This document shows, piece by piece, positions 48,301-55,973 of a stretch of DNA of 64,000 nt. Each line of letters opens with the position of its first letter. Positions within the stretch are counted from its first letter, which is position 1. Where the stretch lies: NCBI GenBank assembly GCA_028284195.1, contig JANQSE010000009.1:22660-86659 (forward strand), written 5' to 3'. Below the pieces are notes generated by a model, which was not told the origin of the DNA, did no database searches, and saw only the letters and a list, made by a program, of their open reading frames with translations. The position numbers and the translations under genes are program-made. The stretch is from Balneola sp. (GTDB lineage: Bacteria; Bacteroidota; Rhodothermia; Balneolales; Balneolaceae).

Positions 48301-48520
48301 TTTTGGAGCAGTGATTTCTACAGGTGGATCAGGTTTAATTGATGGTTCTTTTGTTAGGATGCCATTCAGAGGTTGGTTCGTAAAAAGTACCGGCCAAAAC
48401 ATGGAACATGGTCCGGCAGTACCTGATATTCTGGTAGAAAATGATCCTGATGGCAAAGCAAATGGAGAAGATAAGCAGTTAAAAAGAGCTGTTGAAGAAC
48501 TCTTGAAAGATATTAATTGA
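45347..48520 (+). CDS. Tricorn-like secreted S41 serine protease with beta-propeller and PDZ domain
   Basis: 1057 residues: signal peptide (NASAQ), a WD40-like/Tol-Pal propeller region with repeated SPDG and SPDSK motifs (about 25-640), a linker helix domain, a PDZ domain (about 755-840; GVKVVRVVPGSPADKE), and an S41 catalytic domain with the tricorn-type nucleophile in SYSNAEIF (Ser near 964). Breaks down peptides in the periplasm. The gene looks more A/T-rich than its neighbours by eye and sits between an M14 gene and the fossil end of another M14 gene, so it may have been inserted here. Confidence 0.92.
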   Translation: MKSITLLGICLILMSNASAQVDGIMARNPSVSPDGSMISFSYQGDIWTSSLDGTNSKRLTIHEGYETTPKWNNDGSKIAFTGNRFGNNDIFVINTEGGSSKRLTYHSSNDLLVDWAPNNMLLFETARVFRQVERDAEIHHIHSEGGTPSRLLDSFGNYADVSPNGRFIAHTRGNCRISREAYNGPADRDIWIYDTKNGTYTELTDNSINDFMPVWGDDNTLYFISARSGRYNIYKYQINQDGNTVGEPEQLTNFTDEGVRAIDVSSGSGIVVFERDVNLYSMTTSGGNIRKINLVLNADNRFDEVEAITYSNNVSDFDISPDGKMLAMTIRGEIFIKENDSEKNKTRNVSNHTYRDRNVGWLNDSTVVFTSDRNGQYDLYLARSSDPKKTNIFKSLKHEVVRLTNTSEDEMGFVLSPDSKKIAYLAGRGKLITADIDENGKLTNSKTLLDGWSTPGGVSWSPDSKWLAYSLSDLNFDSEVFIHAADNSSKPVNVSMHPKGDFSPVWSRDGSKLGFISGRNNGNNDIWFVWLTKEDYEKTNLDHEEGYYFEEEENDKKDKTVKIDFDDIHNRLFQLTFLPGNEGNLVISEDGETFYFSSSDPDVRGSDIYSIKFDRSDLKQVTKGGQNIFGLALTKDGKSLIGFKQGRVTLVNPSNGKLTNQPFRAEMEVDHWAEREQVFEEMWRELDKGFYDPDFHGRDWKALKAKYKPWALSASTRQDFAFVANWMLGQLNASHMGLRGGANPEDLQTERTGLLGIEVQQDKAGVKVVRVVPGSPADKEQSKLNVGDVITHVNGTEINEDINFYSTLKNMASDQVLLRVNPISGKAKEIVIQPASSLSTLLYEEYIASRKALVDKYSNGKLGYIHIRAMNFSSFERFERELKASGYGKEGIVIDVRWNGGGSTTDLLMAVLNVTQHAYTVPRGATNSLDNHKDFKEYYPLSRLPLSAWLKPSIALCNQTSYSNAEIFSHAFKNVGIGKLVGMPTFGAVISTGGSGLIDGSFVRMPFRGWFVKSTGQNMEHGPAVPDILVENDPDGKANGEDKQLKRAVEELLKDIN

Positions 48521-48580
48521 TAAAGCCGGGGAAAGTCACTTTTACAGTAACTTCTTTCTCTTTTATTTATATATCCAAAT

Positions 48581-48670
48581 CAGGTAACCAATAATGCTTG
48601 GTATCGAATGTTTTGGGTTGGCCTTGCAAGAATGATGCAGAATGCTGTGATGCTAATTCCGGGTTTTTAA
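48581..48670 (+). pseudogene. 3' fossil of a second M14 carboxypeptidase gene
   Basis: From 48602 to 48670 the sequence matches the last 69 bases of the M14 gene (45249-45317) at 61 of 69 positions by my count. It reads YRMFWVG-x-ARMMQNAV and ends PGF followed by TAA in the equivalent frame. Most differences are synonymous, so it is a diverged paralogue and not a recent copy. Weaker similarity (QV...NN) may extend to 48581. No start or catalytic region remains. Confidence 0.85.
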
Positions 48671-48685
48671 ACAAATATCTTAGTT

Positions 48686-49246
48686 TTAAAGCGGATTCTC
48701 TTCTTTTACAGAATCCGCTTTTATTTTGTCCAGTCGCTTCTTATTTCGCCTTTTATTCAAATAAGGCACAAAGAACATATACATACCTGTAATCCAAAGT
48801 ACGGTTACTATAATACCTGCAGGGAGGAAAACCCAAAGCTTGGCAGAATCATGAAACCAGGAACCATCATGTAGAGATTCTATAATTCCAGACCGGCGAA
48901 ACGCTACCTGAAGAACTTCGCCTGTTTTGGTATCAATCTGGATTTCCCAATTATTAACCCCCTTTACTTTAACTATTCCTTTTTCCGGGCGCACATCAAG
49001 GCGGTCTATATCCGCCCAGGTTTTAATTCTCGCTTCTTTTACTCTTGATGAAATAGTAAGGATTTGGTCAAAAGTGATATCAGGTTCAGAACCTGAGCCT
49101 GTCTGTGTAGGTGGTTGAATCCAAGCGACTTCTTTCTTTACCTGTAGCAATACACCTGTAACTAGAATTACTAAAAATGGGAGCGCTACAAGAATAGCTC
49201 CCCATCTGTGAATCTTTCGGCTATCCCGCCGTGCATGCCAGTTCAT
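48686..49246 (-). CDS. PepSY-associated membrane protein
   Basis: 186 residues with two transmembrane helices (about 14-36 and 138-162) enclosing a periplasmic PepSY-like domain, in which WEIQIDTKTGEVLQV is the recognisable part. Such proteins are often linked to iron reduction or peptidase control, but no partner is obvious here. The final codons overlap a strong hairpin (48688-48721). Same strand as the amidohydrolase, 29 bases downstream of it. Confidence 0.85.
   Translation of the reverse strand: MNWHARRDSRKIHRWGAILVALPFLVILVTGVLLQVKKEVAWIQPPTQTGSGSEPDITFDQILTISSRVKEARIKTWADIDRLDVRPEKGIVKVKGVNNWEIQIDTKTGEVLQVAFRRSGIIESLHDGSWFHDSAKLWVFLPAGIIVTVLWITGMYMFFVPYLNKRRNKKRLDKIKADSVKEENPL
48688..48727 (+). 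terminator. Strong rho-independent terminator, shared by convergent genes
   Basis: AAAGCGGATTCT (48688-48699) pairs perfectly with AGAATCCGCTTT (48710-48721), followed by TATTTT on the plus strand. It ends transcription of the S41/fossil region; its left arm lies within the last codons of the opposing PepSY gene. Confidence 0.8.
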
Positions 49247-49275
49247 TTTTAAATCAATCTCTTTTGATGATAGTC

Positions 49276-50859
49276 CTAGTATTTAATTCCCGGCTGTGTA
49301 ATTTCGAAACCTTCTTTTTCTTTGGCAACATTAACCATGTTCTCAATATCTTTTAGTAGCTGCCTGGCATCAAAAACAATTCCATCTTTTATGGTATAAA
49401 CAACTCCACCATGGCGTTTGGCTTTATTATTTTCATCCACAAAAATCGCTCCTGTACCGTACAACACTTTTAAGTTTGCCATCGGGTTAGCATCAACAAT
49501 AACAAGGTCTGCAAGTTTACCAACTTCGATGGTTCCAAGTTCATCATCCATTCCAAGCACTTCGGCGGCTTTTAGCGAAGCAGATTGAAAAATCTCTAAA
49601 GGATGAAAACCAGCTTCCCTGAAAAGTTCCATCTCTTGTATGTAGCCGAAACCATACAACTTGTAAATGTATCCGGCATCTGACCCTAGCGTAACCCTTC
49701 CGCCACGGTTTTTATATTCGTTAATGAACTCCATCCACAATCGGTAATTCTCTTTCCAGGCAATTTCTTGCTCAGTGCCCCAGTCAAGCCAGTACGAACC
49801 GTGAGATTTTTTGCTTGGTTCATAAAATCTCCAGAGGGAGGGAAGAGTGTATTTTTCATGCCATTCGGCTCTTCGTTGTGCCATTAAATCCCGGCTGGCT
49901 TCATAAATTGTAAAAGTAGGATTGATCGAAAAATCCAGGTCAATAAGCTCGTTCATTACCTCGTTCCATTTATCGGAATATGGTTTTGCTGCCTGCTTCC
50001 ATAACCGGCCGGCTTCTTCAAATCTATGCTGCTCATTATTGTAGTTATAGTCTAATGGATAATCCTGAATAACTTTGTCCTCGAATAAAGCTTCGGGTAA
50101 TCCGTACCAGTGGGTCATGCTGGTTAATCCTAATCGCGCTGAGGTAAGTACGTTGTTATATACAACGCGTGTTTGTGCATGATGGGTCATTGTACCCAAA
50201 CCAAGTTTTTTGGCTTCATCAATAGTAGCTGCATATACTTTTGGCGAGGCTCCAAAAAATTTTATGCCGTCAGCTCCTGCTTTATGGATCATTTGTACCC
50301 ACTCTCTGGCTTGTTTTTCGGTAACGATAGTACCTGAAAAGCCCTGACCAAATGAAATCCACGCCGAAATTCTCGGTGCTGTTATCTCATTTTTTTCACT
50401 GCGTTTTTTATGGCGGATGGTCCATTCCATTCCATTGCCGGAGGCAGGCTCTCTAATGCTTGTAATTCCGTGTGCCATCCAAAGTTTATACACATATTCC
50501 GGTGTGGTTCCCTGAGCCATTCCGCCCGTATGTGCATGCATATCAATAAAACCCGGAAGCACATACATTCCGGCGGCATCTATCTCTTTATCATTTGGGC
50601 CCGCCTTAGGCCGTCTGGATTCATCGATTGGTAAATCCGCATAACCAACTGTTCTTATACTTGTGATTTTATTCCCTTCAATTACAATATCAACAGGACC
50701 TGTAGCAGGAGATCCTGTTCCGTCAATCATATTAACACCTCTGATTATAAGTCTGTCAAAAGGTCCTTCACCTTCAGATCGATCAGGAGCATCCGGCATT
50801 TGAGCAAAACTGAATACCGAATATGTTAAGAAGCAAAAAAGAGCAGCAGTTCTTTTCAT
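49276..50859 (-). CDS. Secreted amidohydrolase (imidazolonepropionase-like fold)
   Basis: 527 residues with a signal peptide ending SFAQ. The metal-dependent hydrolase superfamily motif HAH (108-110, FIDMHAHTG), THH in GTMTHHAQ and the Asp of LGSDAGYIYK are visible. The C-terminal AADLGTIEVGKLADLVIVDANP-type segment is typical. The substrate (dipeptide, urea or ring amide) cannot be deduced. Confidence 0.88.
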   Translation of the reverse strand: MKRTAALFCFLTYSVFSFAQMPDAPDRSEGEGPFDRLIIRGVNMIDGTGSPATGPVDIVIEGNKITSIRTVGYADLPIDESRRPKAGPNDKEIDAAGMYVLPGFIDMHAHTGGMAQGTTPEYVYKLWMAHGITSIREPASGNGMEWTIRHKKRSEKNEITAPRISAWISFGQGFSGTIVTEKQAREWVQMIHKAGADGIKFFGASPKVYAATIDEAKKLGLGTMTHHAQTRVVYNNVLTSARLGLTSMTHWYGLPEALFEDKVIQDYPLDYNYNNEQHRFEEAGRLWKQAAKPYSDKWNEVMNELIDLDFSINPTFTIYEASRDLMAQRRAEWHEKYTLPSLWRFYEPSKKSHGSYWLDWGTEQEIAWKENYRLWMEFINEYKNRGGRVTLGSDAGYIYKLYGFGYIQEMELFREAGFHPLEIFQSASLKAAEVLGMDDELGTIEVGKLADLVIVDANPMANLKVLYGTGAIFVDENNKAKRHGGVVYTIKDGIVFDARQLLKDIENMVNVAKEKEGFEITQPGIKY

Positions 50860-50940
50860 AGAATTATTGTTAGTTGTTATTGAGTGCTTTTTTCTCAGAA
50901 CAAACTAATCAAACAAATTTAAAAGGATGGTAAAACTTGG

Positions 50941-51399
50941 TTATAAAAGGAGGGAGCCTTCATGTTTAAGCAGCCATTCTTTTCGGTCAGCGCCTCCTGC
51001 ATAGCCGGTAAGCTTGTTATCACTTCCGATTACCCGGTGGCATGGAATTACAATTGCTATGGGATTTTTTCCATTTGCTGCTCCTACAGCTTGAGAAAGG
51101 TTTTTATCACCCAGATTTTTGGCTATGGTTCCGTAAGAAGTAGTGGTTCCATATGGAATTAACTCCAGTTGTTGCCAAACAGAATGTTCGAATTCCGAAC
51201 CATCAGGAAATAAGGTGAGATCGAAGTTATCTCTGGTGCTCTCAAAATATTCTCTTAGCTGAGTTTTTGCGGATTCAGTATGGATATCCGGATCTTCCGG
51301 TCCATCAAAATCCTGAAACTGAATGCTGGTAATTCCATTCCCATTTGAAAGAATACGAAGAAAGTTAATAGGGGTGTCTAAATAGCTAACGAAAGTCAA
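50941..51399 (-). CDS. ogt: Methylated-DNA-protein-cysteine methyltransferase
   Basis: 152 residues. The suicidal acceptor is Cys120 in IPCHRVI, and the arginine finger and helix-turn-helix lie in YGTIAKNLGDKNLSQAVGAANGKNP. Repairs O6-alkylguanine by transferring the alkyl group to its own cysteine. Short Ogt-type form without an Ada domain. Eight bases downstream of the LEA-2 lipoprotein gene on the same strand. Confidence 0.94.
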   Translation of the reverse strand: MTFVSYLDTPINFLRILSNGNGITSIQFQDFDGPEDPDIHTESAKTQLREYFESTRDNFDLTLFPDGSEFEHSVWQQLELIPYGTTTSYGTIAKNLGDKNLSQAVGAANGKNPIAIVIPCHRVIGSDNKLTGYAGGADRKEWLLKHEGSLLL

Positions 51400-51407
51400 G
51401 GTATTGG

Positions 51408-52259
51408 TTAATTGTTTATGTTAATGGATCCTGAATGGGAGAAATCAAAGTCTGATGTTCTGAAAAGCGGAAGTGTTGCTCCGATAATGGAACTTCCGGA
51501 CAATGAGTAATCTAATGGTTTTTTGTTTTTTAGCATATTGTATGCACTAGCTCCCAGTTGTAACAGGTTAATGGAGACTGGCAATTTTATACTATCTTCG
51601 CCTTTTTTATTGATAGCAACAGATTCAGTTATAATACCATTAATTGTATTTAAGCCGTTAATGTTAATTTCATATTTTAATCGGTCTAAATTGACATCAA
51701 AAGAGTTTGGGTTTTGGATATTTAAATCAAGAGTAAAATCAGCTTTAGTAAGGGATAGTTTATCCATTTTTAATCCCGAAACAGAAAGTTTTGGAGCCTT
51801 CACAACCGGGAAGATTCCTTCGGTTTCAAAGGGAATTTCTGTAATGCCAAGAACAGGGAGGTCTGTAATAACAATAAGATTTAAGGTATAAGCAGCTTCA
51901 TCCTGATCCTTAAGTGAAGTGAATGTGTTGTACAACTCTTTGAAACCTATTCGGATTGGTATTTGCAATGTACTTTTGCCTGAAGCTTCTATAACTGTAT
52001 TTGAAGGTTGGCTGCCGGAAACAAAAGAGGACTCATTAATTTTGAAATCATAATTATACGCTGAGAGTTTTGCTGATAATGAGTTAGGGTTTTCAACAGC
52101 TACATCAAAAGTTAATTCTGCATCTTTTAATGATAGATCAGTAATACTTACATCTTCTATTGAAAGTGTAGGCTTTTTCATTGTTGCAAGTTCACTTAGT
52201 GTAGCACAACCTAACAGCAAAAAGCAGAATGATAAAAAGCAGAGAGATTTTGAGTTCAT
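51408..52259 (-). CDS. LEA type-2 domain lipoprotein
   Basis: 283 residues with a lipoprotein signal (lipobox LLGC, about 15-18) and two tandem LEA type-2 (WHy-like) domains (about 30-150 and 155-275). The repeated LTFDVAVENPNSLSAKL and FTLDLNIQNPNSFDVNL segments are diagnostic. These domains are linked to desiccation and envelope stress; the molecular role is unknown. Confidence 0.88.
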   Translation of the reverse strand: MNSKSLCFLSFCFLLLGCATLSELATMKKPTLSIEDVSITDLSLKDAELTFDVAVENPNSLSAKLSAYNYDFKINESSFVSGSQPSNTVIEASGKSTLQIPIRIGFKELYNTFTSLKDQDEAAYTLNLIVITDLPVLGITEIPFETEGIFPVVKAPKLSVSGLKMDKLSLTKADFTLDLNIQNPNSFDVNLDRLKYEININGLNTINGIITESVAINKKGEDSIKLPVSINLLQLGASAYNMLKNKKPLDYSLSGSSIIGATLPLFRTSDFDFSHSGSININN

Positions 52260-52362
52260 AATTTGCCCATTTATTTGTTGGCAAATTAGGGCGAAATGTT
52301 TCCAGAAAAAATTTTAAAATTTTTATGTAACAAATAGTGTACTTCTTTCTCTTTAATATAAT

Positions 52363-52463
52363 TAAGGGGAGAAATTTAATTGCGATTGATCTCGCATTCT
52401 TTTCAAAACCCCTTAAACTGAAACCTAACCAAAGCCTCAGAATTGATATTCTGAGGCTTTTTT
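52363..52463 (+). ncRNA. Possible small RNA in the gap upstream of the LEA-2 gene
   Basis: A TATAAT box (52357-52362) precedes TTAAGGGG (52362-52369), which is exactly complementary to CCCCTTAA (52409-52416). Inside is the hairpin TGCGA/TCGCA (52381-52385 and 52392-52396), and the strong terminator at 52432 ends the unit. No gene on the plus strand explains the terminator. A problem is that the start implied by TATAAT would cut into the outer stem, and no clear -35 box is seen. Confidence 0.3.
52432..52463 (+). terminator. Rho-independent terminator
   Basis: AAGCCTCAGAAT (52432-52443) pairs perfectly with ATTCTGAGGCTT (52448-52459), loop TGAT, then T-run to 52463. On the plus strand it is near ideal; on the minus strand the tail is not U-rich, so it is not a good terminator for the small HTH gene ending at 52462. 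Confidence 0.8.
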
Positions 52464-52701
52464 AATTTGAAAGTGCTTTTTCCAAAAGTATTAAAGCAGT
52501 TGCTTTTTCAAGTTTATCTATTCTGTCTTCTGAGATAACTTTGGTATTACCTTTTAATGCACTTCCCATTGCGTTAATTACGGAATCATAGTCCATTCCG
52601 GCTCTCTCAATTACATCTTTATACTTTATTCCATTTGCTACACATCGTGCCTTCCAGGAGCGTATTCTTTGATTAATGTCGGTTTTACCTTGTTGGGACA
52701 T
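52462..52701 (-). CDS. Small helix-turn-helix-like regulator
   Basis: 79 residues in four or five helices. The order RIRSWKARCVANGIKYKDVI, DYDSVINAMG and ISEDRIDKLEKAT is like the XRE/Cro helix-turn-helix pattern, but the match is by eye. Promoter-like TTGACA and TATATT elements with a 17-base gap lie upstream (52757-52762 and 52734-52739). It is divergent from another HTH gene, with a 14-base palindrome between. Not assigned to a known family. Confidence 0.6.
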   Translation of the reverse strand: MSQQGKTDINQRIRSWKARCVANGIKYKDVIERAGMDYDSVINAMGSALKGNTKVISEDRIDKLEKATALILLEKALSN

Positions 52702-52716
52702 TGTTTACATTGTGAA

Positions 52717-52730
52717 AACCAAATTTGGTT
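52717..52730. promoter_or_regulatory. Palindromic operator candidate
   Basis: AACCAAATTTGGTT is a perfect 14-base palindrome. It lies between the -10 element of the minus-strand HTH gene (52734-52739) and that gene's start at 52701, so a bound protein would block its transcription. Candidate target of one of the two adjacent regulators. Confidence 0.5.
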
Positions 52731-52733
52731 AAA

Positions 52734-52762
52734 AATATACAACAAAAGTCAACAATTGTCAA
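52734..52762 (-). promoter_or_regulatory. Promoter of the minus-strand HTH gene
   Basis: On the minus strand TTGACA (52762-52757), 17 bases, then TATATT (52739-52734). This is close to the classical sigma-70 consensus and leaves about 30 bases to the ATG at 52701. Members of this phylum often use a different -33/-7 pattern, so activity is not certain. Confidence 0.5.
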
Positions 52763-52770
52763 CACAAAAG

Positions 52771-53205
52771 TTGAATATTTTTACAAACTTCGGCTTAGCT
52801 CTCAAAGAAGCTCTCTTAAGAGAAGGCAAGACGCCTGCTTGGCTTTCTAGGGAAACGGGTAAAGACAAAGGTCAGATCAGCAAGTATATAAATGGAAATA
52901 CTGTTCCCAGAGCAATTACTCAACAAGAACTTACAAAACCTCTTTCTTCGAAAATTGTACAAAACGCCGAAGACGAATGGGAGGTTATTTTTGATGGAAA
53001 CAGCCAATTGGTAGAAGATGTCAACGTTGACTATCGTACACGTTCATATCGAGAAGAGAAAGAATCGATAGAACGTTTTTTTTCTGAGATAAAACATATT
53101 CAGGTACTATTTGAAGAAGTTGATTCAAATAAAGAATTATCGGAACAGAATAAACTTCTACAGATCAAAATGATCAAAAATCAACTTAGGTCGCTTTTAA
53201 GTTAA
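52771..53205 (+). CDS. XRE/Cro-type helix-turn-helix regulator
   Basis: 144 residues from the TTG at 52771, which opens as (M)NIFTNFGLALKEAL; the frame extends to a TTG at 52669, but that would run through the divergent gene's start and the palindrome. The HTH is LSRETGKDKGQISKYINGNTVP (split across the first helices). The C-terminal part is charged with heptad-like helices (ERFFSEIKHIQVLFEEV), probably a dimerisation region. Divergent from another small HTH-like gene. Confidence 0.75.
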   Translation: MNIFTNFGLALKEALLREGKTPAWLSRETGKDKGQISKYINGNTVPRAITQQELTKPLSSKIVQNAEDEWEVIFDGNSQLVEDVNVDYRTRSYREEKESIERFFSEIKHIQVLFEEVDSNKELSEQNKLLQIKMIKNQLRSLLS

Positions 53206-53207
53206 GC

Positions 53208-55430
53208 TTAGAAAAATATCTTATATAAAAGCGTAATGTTTCTGCCAGGTTCGGGTCGTAGATCTTTTATCCTGGAAAGGTGGTTGTAGTATTCCTCATC
53301 AAGTATGTTATTCACATTCAATGAGATAGTATGCAGGAATTTGTTTGAGTTGAAACGATATTGTGCAAAAAAATCCGTCAAAAAATAAGAATCTGTTGAA
53401 GTTTCAAACGCACCAATTCGGTTTTGTTCCGCCGAATATTTGAAACGGCTTCCCATTTCAAAACCGCCTTTTACATATTTAAGTGAAGCTTTGGCTTTAA
53501 AAGGAGGTATTTGTGGTAGTGAGCGTGTACCCTGATTGTTTCCATTAGTATCAGTAGTATCTTGCCGGCCAATAGTAAAACTTGTAGAAGCATTTGCAAC
53601 AAGGGTTTTGGTTAACTGTAGTTCGGTAGAAACTTCAAAACCATATAACTCTGCTTCTGTTCCAGTAAACTGATAATTATTTAAAGTAGGGAACCGGCTG
53701 TTAGCCATACCGGTATTTTTTGCATAGATAAAATTTGAGAATTTATTATGAAATACAGCAAGTTCAGCAAATCCATTTCCAGTCTGGAACCTTGTAAATA
53801 GTTCTTTCGCAAAACTTCGCTCCGGCTCTAGTTCCGGGTTGCCAATCTCAAAGCTGAACGATGCTAAATGAGGGCCTTCTGAGTATAGCTCTTCTAATGA
53901 AGGTGCTCGGAAAGAATGAAGAAAAATACCACCGACAGAAAAACCTTTTCCAAGGTTGTATATTAAACTTGCAGAACTTGATAATGCAGAGAAATCTCTT
54001 TGTCTGATGTTTCCAATATCCGAATTTGGATCGTTTTCTTTTGGGGCATTTGAGACGTAATCGAATCGTAAACCTGTTTCGAGGCGAATTTCATCTAGGT
54101 GAAATTCTTCAATCAAGTAGCCGGAAAATTTGTAGCTGTTTGCATCTGGTGTATTAGCTCCATTAACGGCGTAATCTTCTATTTCTGTCGAAATACCAAA
54201 GTTGCCATGATCAAAAATGCCAATATGACCATGTGTTGACTTTATTTCGGCAGTGGTTGTTACTAATCCAAACTCGGTTCCAATAGAGCTGGTGGTTTCG
54301 AATTCTTTGTGGTTGTAATTGTTGATAGTGAAGCTTCCTTCAATAGTTTTTATGAGATTGTTGGATGGAATAAGCTCCCCTTTTAAGGTGTAGTTGAATT
54401 TTCTCATTTCAATATCCACACCATCAGGATGACCATTAGGGTCTGGTGGAATACCATAATTGCTTAGGTAAGTGCCAAAAGAGCCACCCAGGTATCCTTT
54501 CTTTCTTATATAACTAATACCTAATGAACTATTTGTTGTTCTATAGTCTGTATTTTTTATCGGGCCGAGAGGGGTTTCTGTATCATTACCGAACCGGCCA
54601 TTTGCTTGAAGATTAATGGCAAACTTTGCTACAGGTGCGGATAAATTAAGCCCTGTAGATGCACTTTTATTAACCGATTCACCACCAAAAGTACCTGTTC
54701 CATTTATTGTACTTGGCAGATTAGATAAAATAAGATTATTTACCACGTTAACAATACCTCCAACAGCATTAGAGCCATATTCAAGAGCAGCAGGACCTTT
54801 AGCTATTTCTATTTCAGAACTGGCAATTGGATCAACTGACACAGAATGATCAGAGGATTGATCAGAAACATCTCCTGTTGACAATCCATCTTGTAATATG
54901 ATCAGCCGTTCATCGCCAAGGCCACGTATAACCGGCCGACTTGGTGTATTACCTAATGAACGTTGATCAATGCCCGGTAAATTTGCCAGAGTATTTGCCA
55001 GAGTAGTCCCTAAGTTTCTTCGGAGAGTTGACCCTGAAACGGATTTAGAAGCATGACCAAGGTTTGCCCCTGTTAGTTCATTGTTAACACCAATCACTTC
55101 AATAGTTTCTGATGTTAGTGATGTAGGAGTTAAAAGTATCGTAAGATTTAAGTTGCTGTCAGTGATCTCAATCCTACGTTTTTGTGTTTTATACCCTAGT
55201 CGATGAAAACTTAATGTGTAATCTCCTTTAGGGATATTTTCAAGTTTAAAATCACCCTTTTCATTACTTGTTGAAGTTCGGTTCAGTTCTTCGATATGTA
55301 TATATGTGAAAGAAACAGGTTCGTCTGTTTCTTTATCTAGAATTTTACCCGAAAGTATAAAAGAAGCCTTCTCAGTTGGGCTGGGATTGGCCAAACTGAG
55401 AAAGGCAGTAATAAGAAATAAAAATTTCAT
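53208..55430 (-). CDS. TonB-dependent receptor, ZnuD-like metal uptake class
   Basis: 740 residues: signal peptide, a carboxypeptidase-regulatory beta domain (about 25-105), plug (about 125-230; RPVIRGLGDERLIILQDG) and barrel ending in Phe. SSDHSVSVDP in the plug and YYNHLSRIKD near the end are hallmarks of the ZnuD-type zinc receptors. Last of three minus-strand genes, after two His-rich exported proteins. No STN domain, so no signalling role. Confidence 0.88.
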   Translation of the reverse strand: MKFLFLITAFLSLANPSPTEKASFILSGKILDKETDEPVSFTYIHIEELNRTSTSNEKGDFKLENIPKGDYTLSFHRLGYKTQKRRIEITDSNLNLTILLTPTSLTSETIEVIGVNNELTGANLGHASKSVSGSTLRRNLGTTLANTLANLPGIDQRSLGNTPSRPVIRGLGDERLIILQDGLSTGDVSDQSSDHSVSVDPIASSEIEIAKGPAALEYGSNAVGGIVNVVNNLILSNLPSTINGTGTFGGESVNKSASTGLNLSAPVAKFAINLQANGRFGNDTETPLGPIKNTDYRTTNSSLGISYIRKKGYLGGSFGTYLSNYGIPPDPNGHPDGVDIEMRKFNYTLKGELIPSNNLIKTIEGSFTINNYNHKEFETTSSIGTEFGLVTTTAEIKSTHGHIGIFDHGNFGISTEIEDYAVNGANTPDANSYKFSGYLIEEFHLDEIRLETGLRFDYVSNAPKENDPNSDIGNIRQRDFSALSSSASLIYNLGKGFSVGGIFLHSFRAPSLEELYSEGPHLASFSFEIGNPELEPERSFAKELFTRFQTGNGFAELAVFHNKFSNFIYAKNTGMANSRFPTLNNYQFTGTEAELYGFEVSTELQLTKTLVANASTSFTIGRQDTTDTNGNNQGTRSLPQIPPFKAKASLKYVKGGFEMGSRFKYSAEQNRIGAFETSTDSYFLTDFFAQYRFNSNKFLHTISLNVNNILDEEYYNHLSRIKDLRPEPGRNITLLYKIFF

Positions 55431-55436
55431 ACTTAG

Positions 55437-55916
55437 TTAGCGAGGCTGTTGGGGAGCTTCTACATGAACGTGTATTTCCTGGGTATCAAAGTCAGAATGA
55501 CCATTGTGCATTAACTGCAAAGTTAGATTTGTAATACCTTCGCTTTCCGCATGAATGTGGAAGCCCCACGTACCGTCTGCGGCATGTTGTTCGAATTCGG
55601 CAATACCTGTAGGATCAAAAACAGCACCCAAACTGAATTCAGGTTCATCAGGCTGAAACTCATCACCATCATCATCTAAAAAGAAGATCGTAATTAATGC
55701 TGTTTCTTCACCTGGTGTCATTTCAAATTCTCCTGTTAATGTACCGTTAGGCAGTTGTTCAACAACAGTCTGGCCGTTCAGTTTTAAACGGAATCCTTCT
55801 GGGTCTTGGTGGTCATCGTCATCGGAACCTGTAGAATTGCTACAAGCAGCAAACATTCCAGTTACAAGTAATAGGTATAATGCGGTTTTAGCCGCTTGGA
55901 TAAATGATTTTTTCAT
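55437..55916 (-). CDS. Acidic, His-containing lipoprotein
   Basis: 159 residues with a lipoprotein signal (lipobox FAAC near residue 22). The mature protein is very acidic at the start (SDDDDHQDPE) and contains histidines in GFHIHAE, MHNGHSDF and IHVHVE. This pattern suggests a metal-binding surface protein that could feed the receptor encoded six bases downstream. No named domain recognised. Confidence 0.72.
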   Translation of the reverse strand: MKKSFIQAAKTALYLLLVTGMFAACSNSTGSDDDDHQDPEGFRLKLNGQTVVEQLPNGTLTGEFEMTPGEETALITIFFLDDDGDEFQPDEPEFSLGAVFDPTGIAEFEQHAADGTWGFHIHAESEGITNLTLQLMHNGHSDFDTQEIHVHVEAPQQPR

Positions 55917-55973
55917 GGCTTAATAAAATTTAGTTTAAGATTAATAGAGCTCTTTCGAGAGCAGAAATAGTTG

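Noticed and set aside
48598..48792. 64-codon plus-strand frame after the S41 gene
   Set aside because: It reads the M14 fossil in the wrong frame and then the opposite strand of the PepSY gene.
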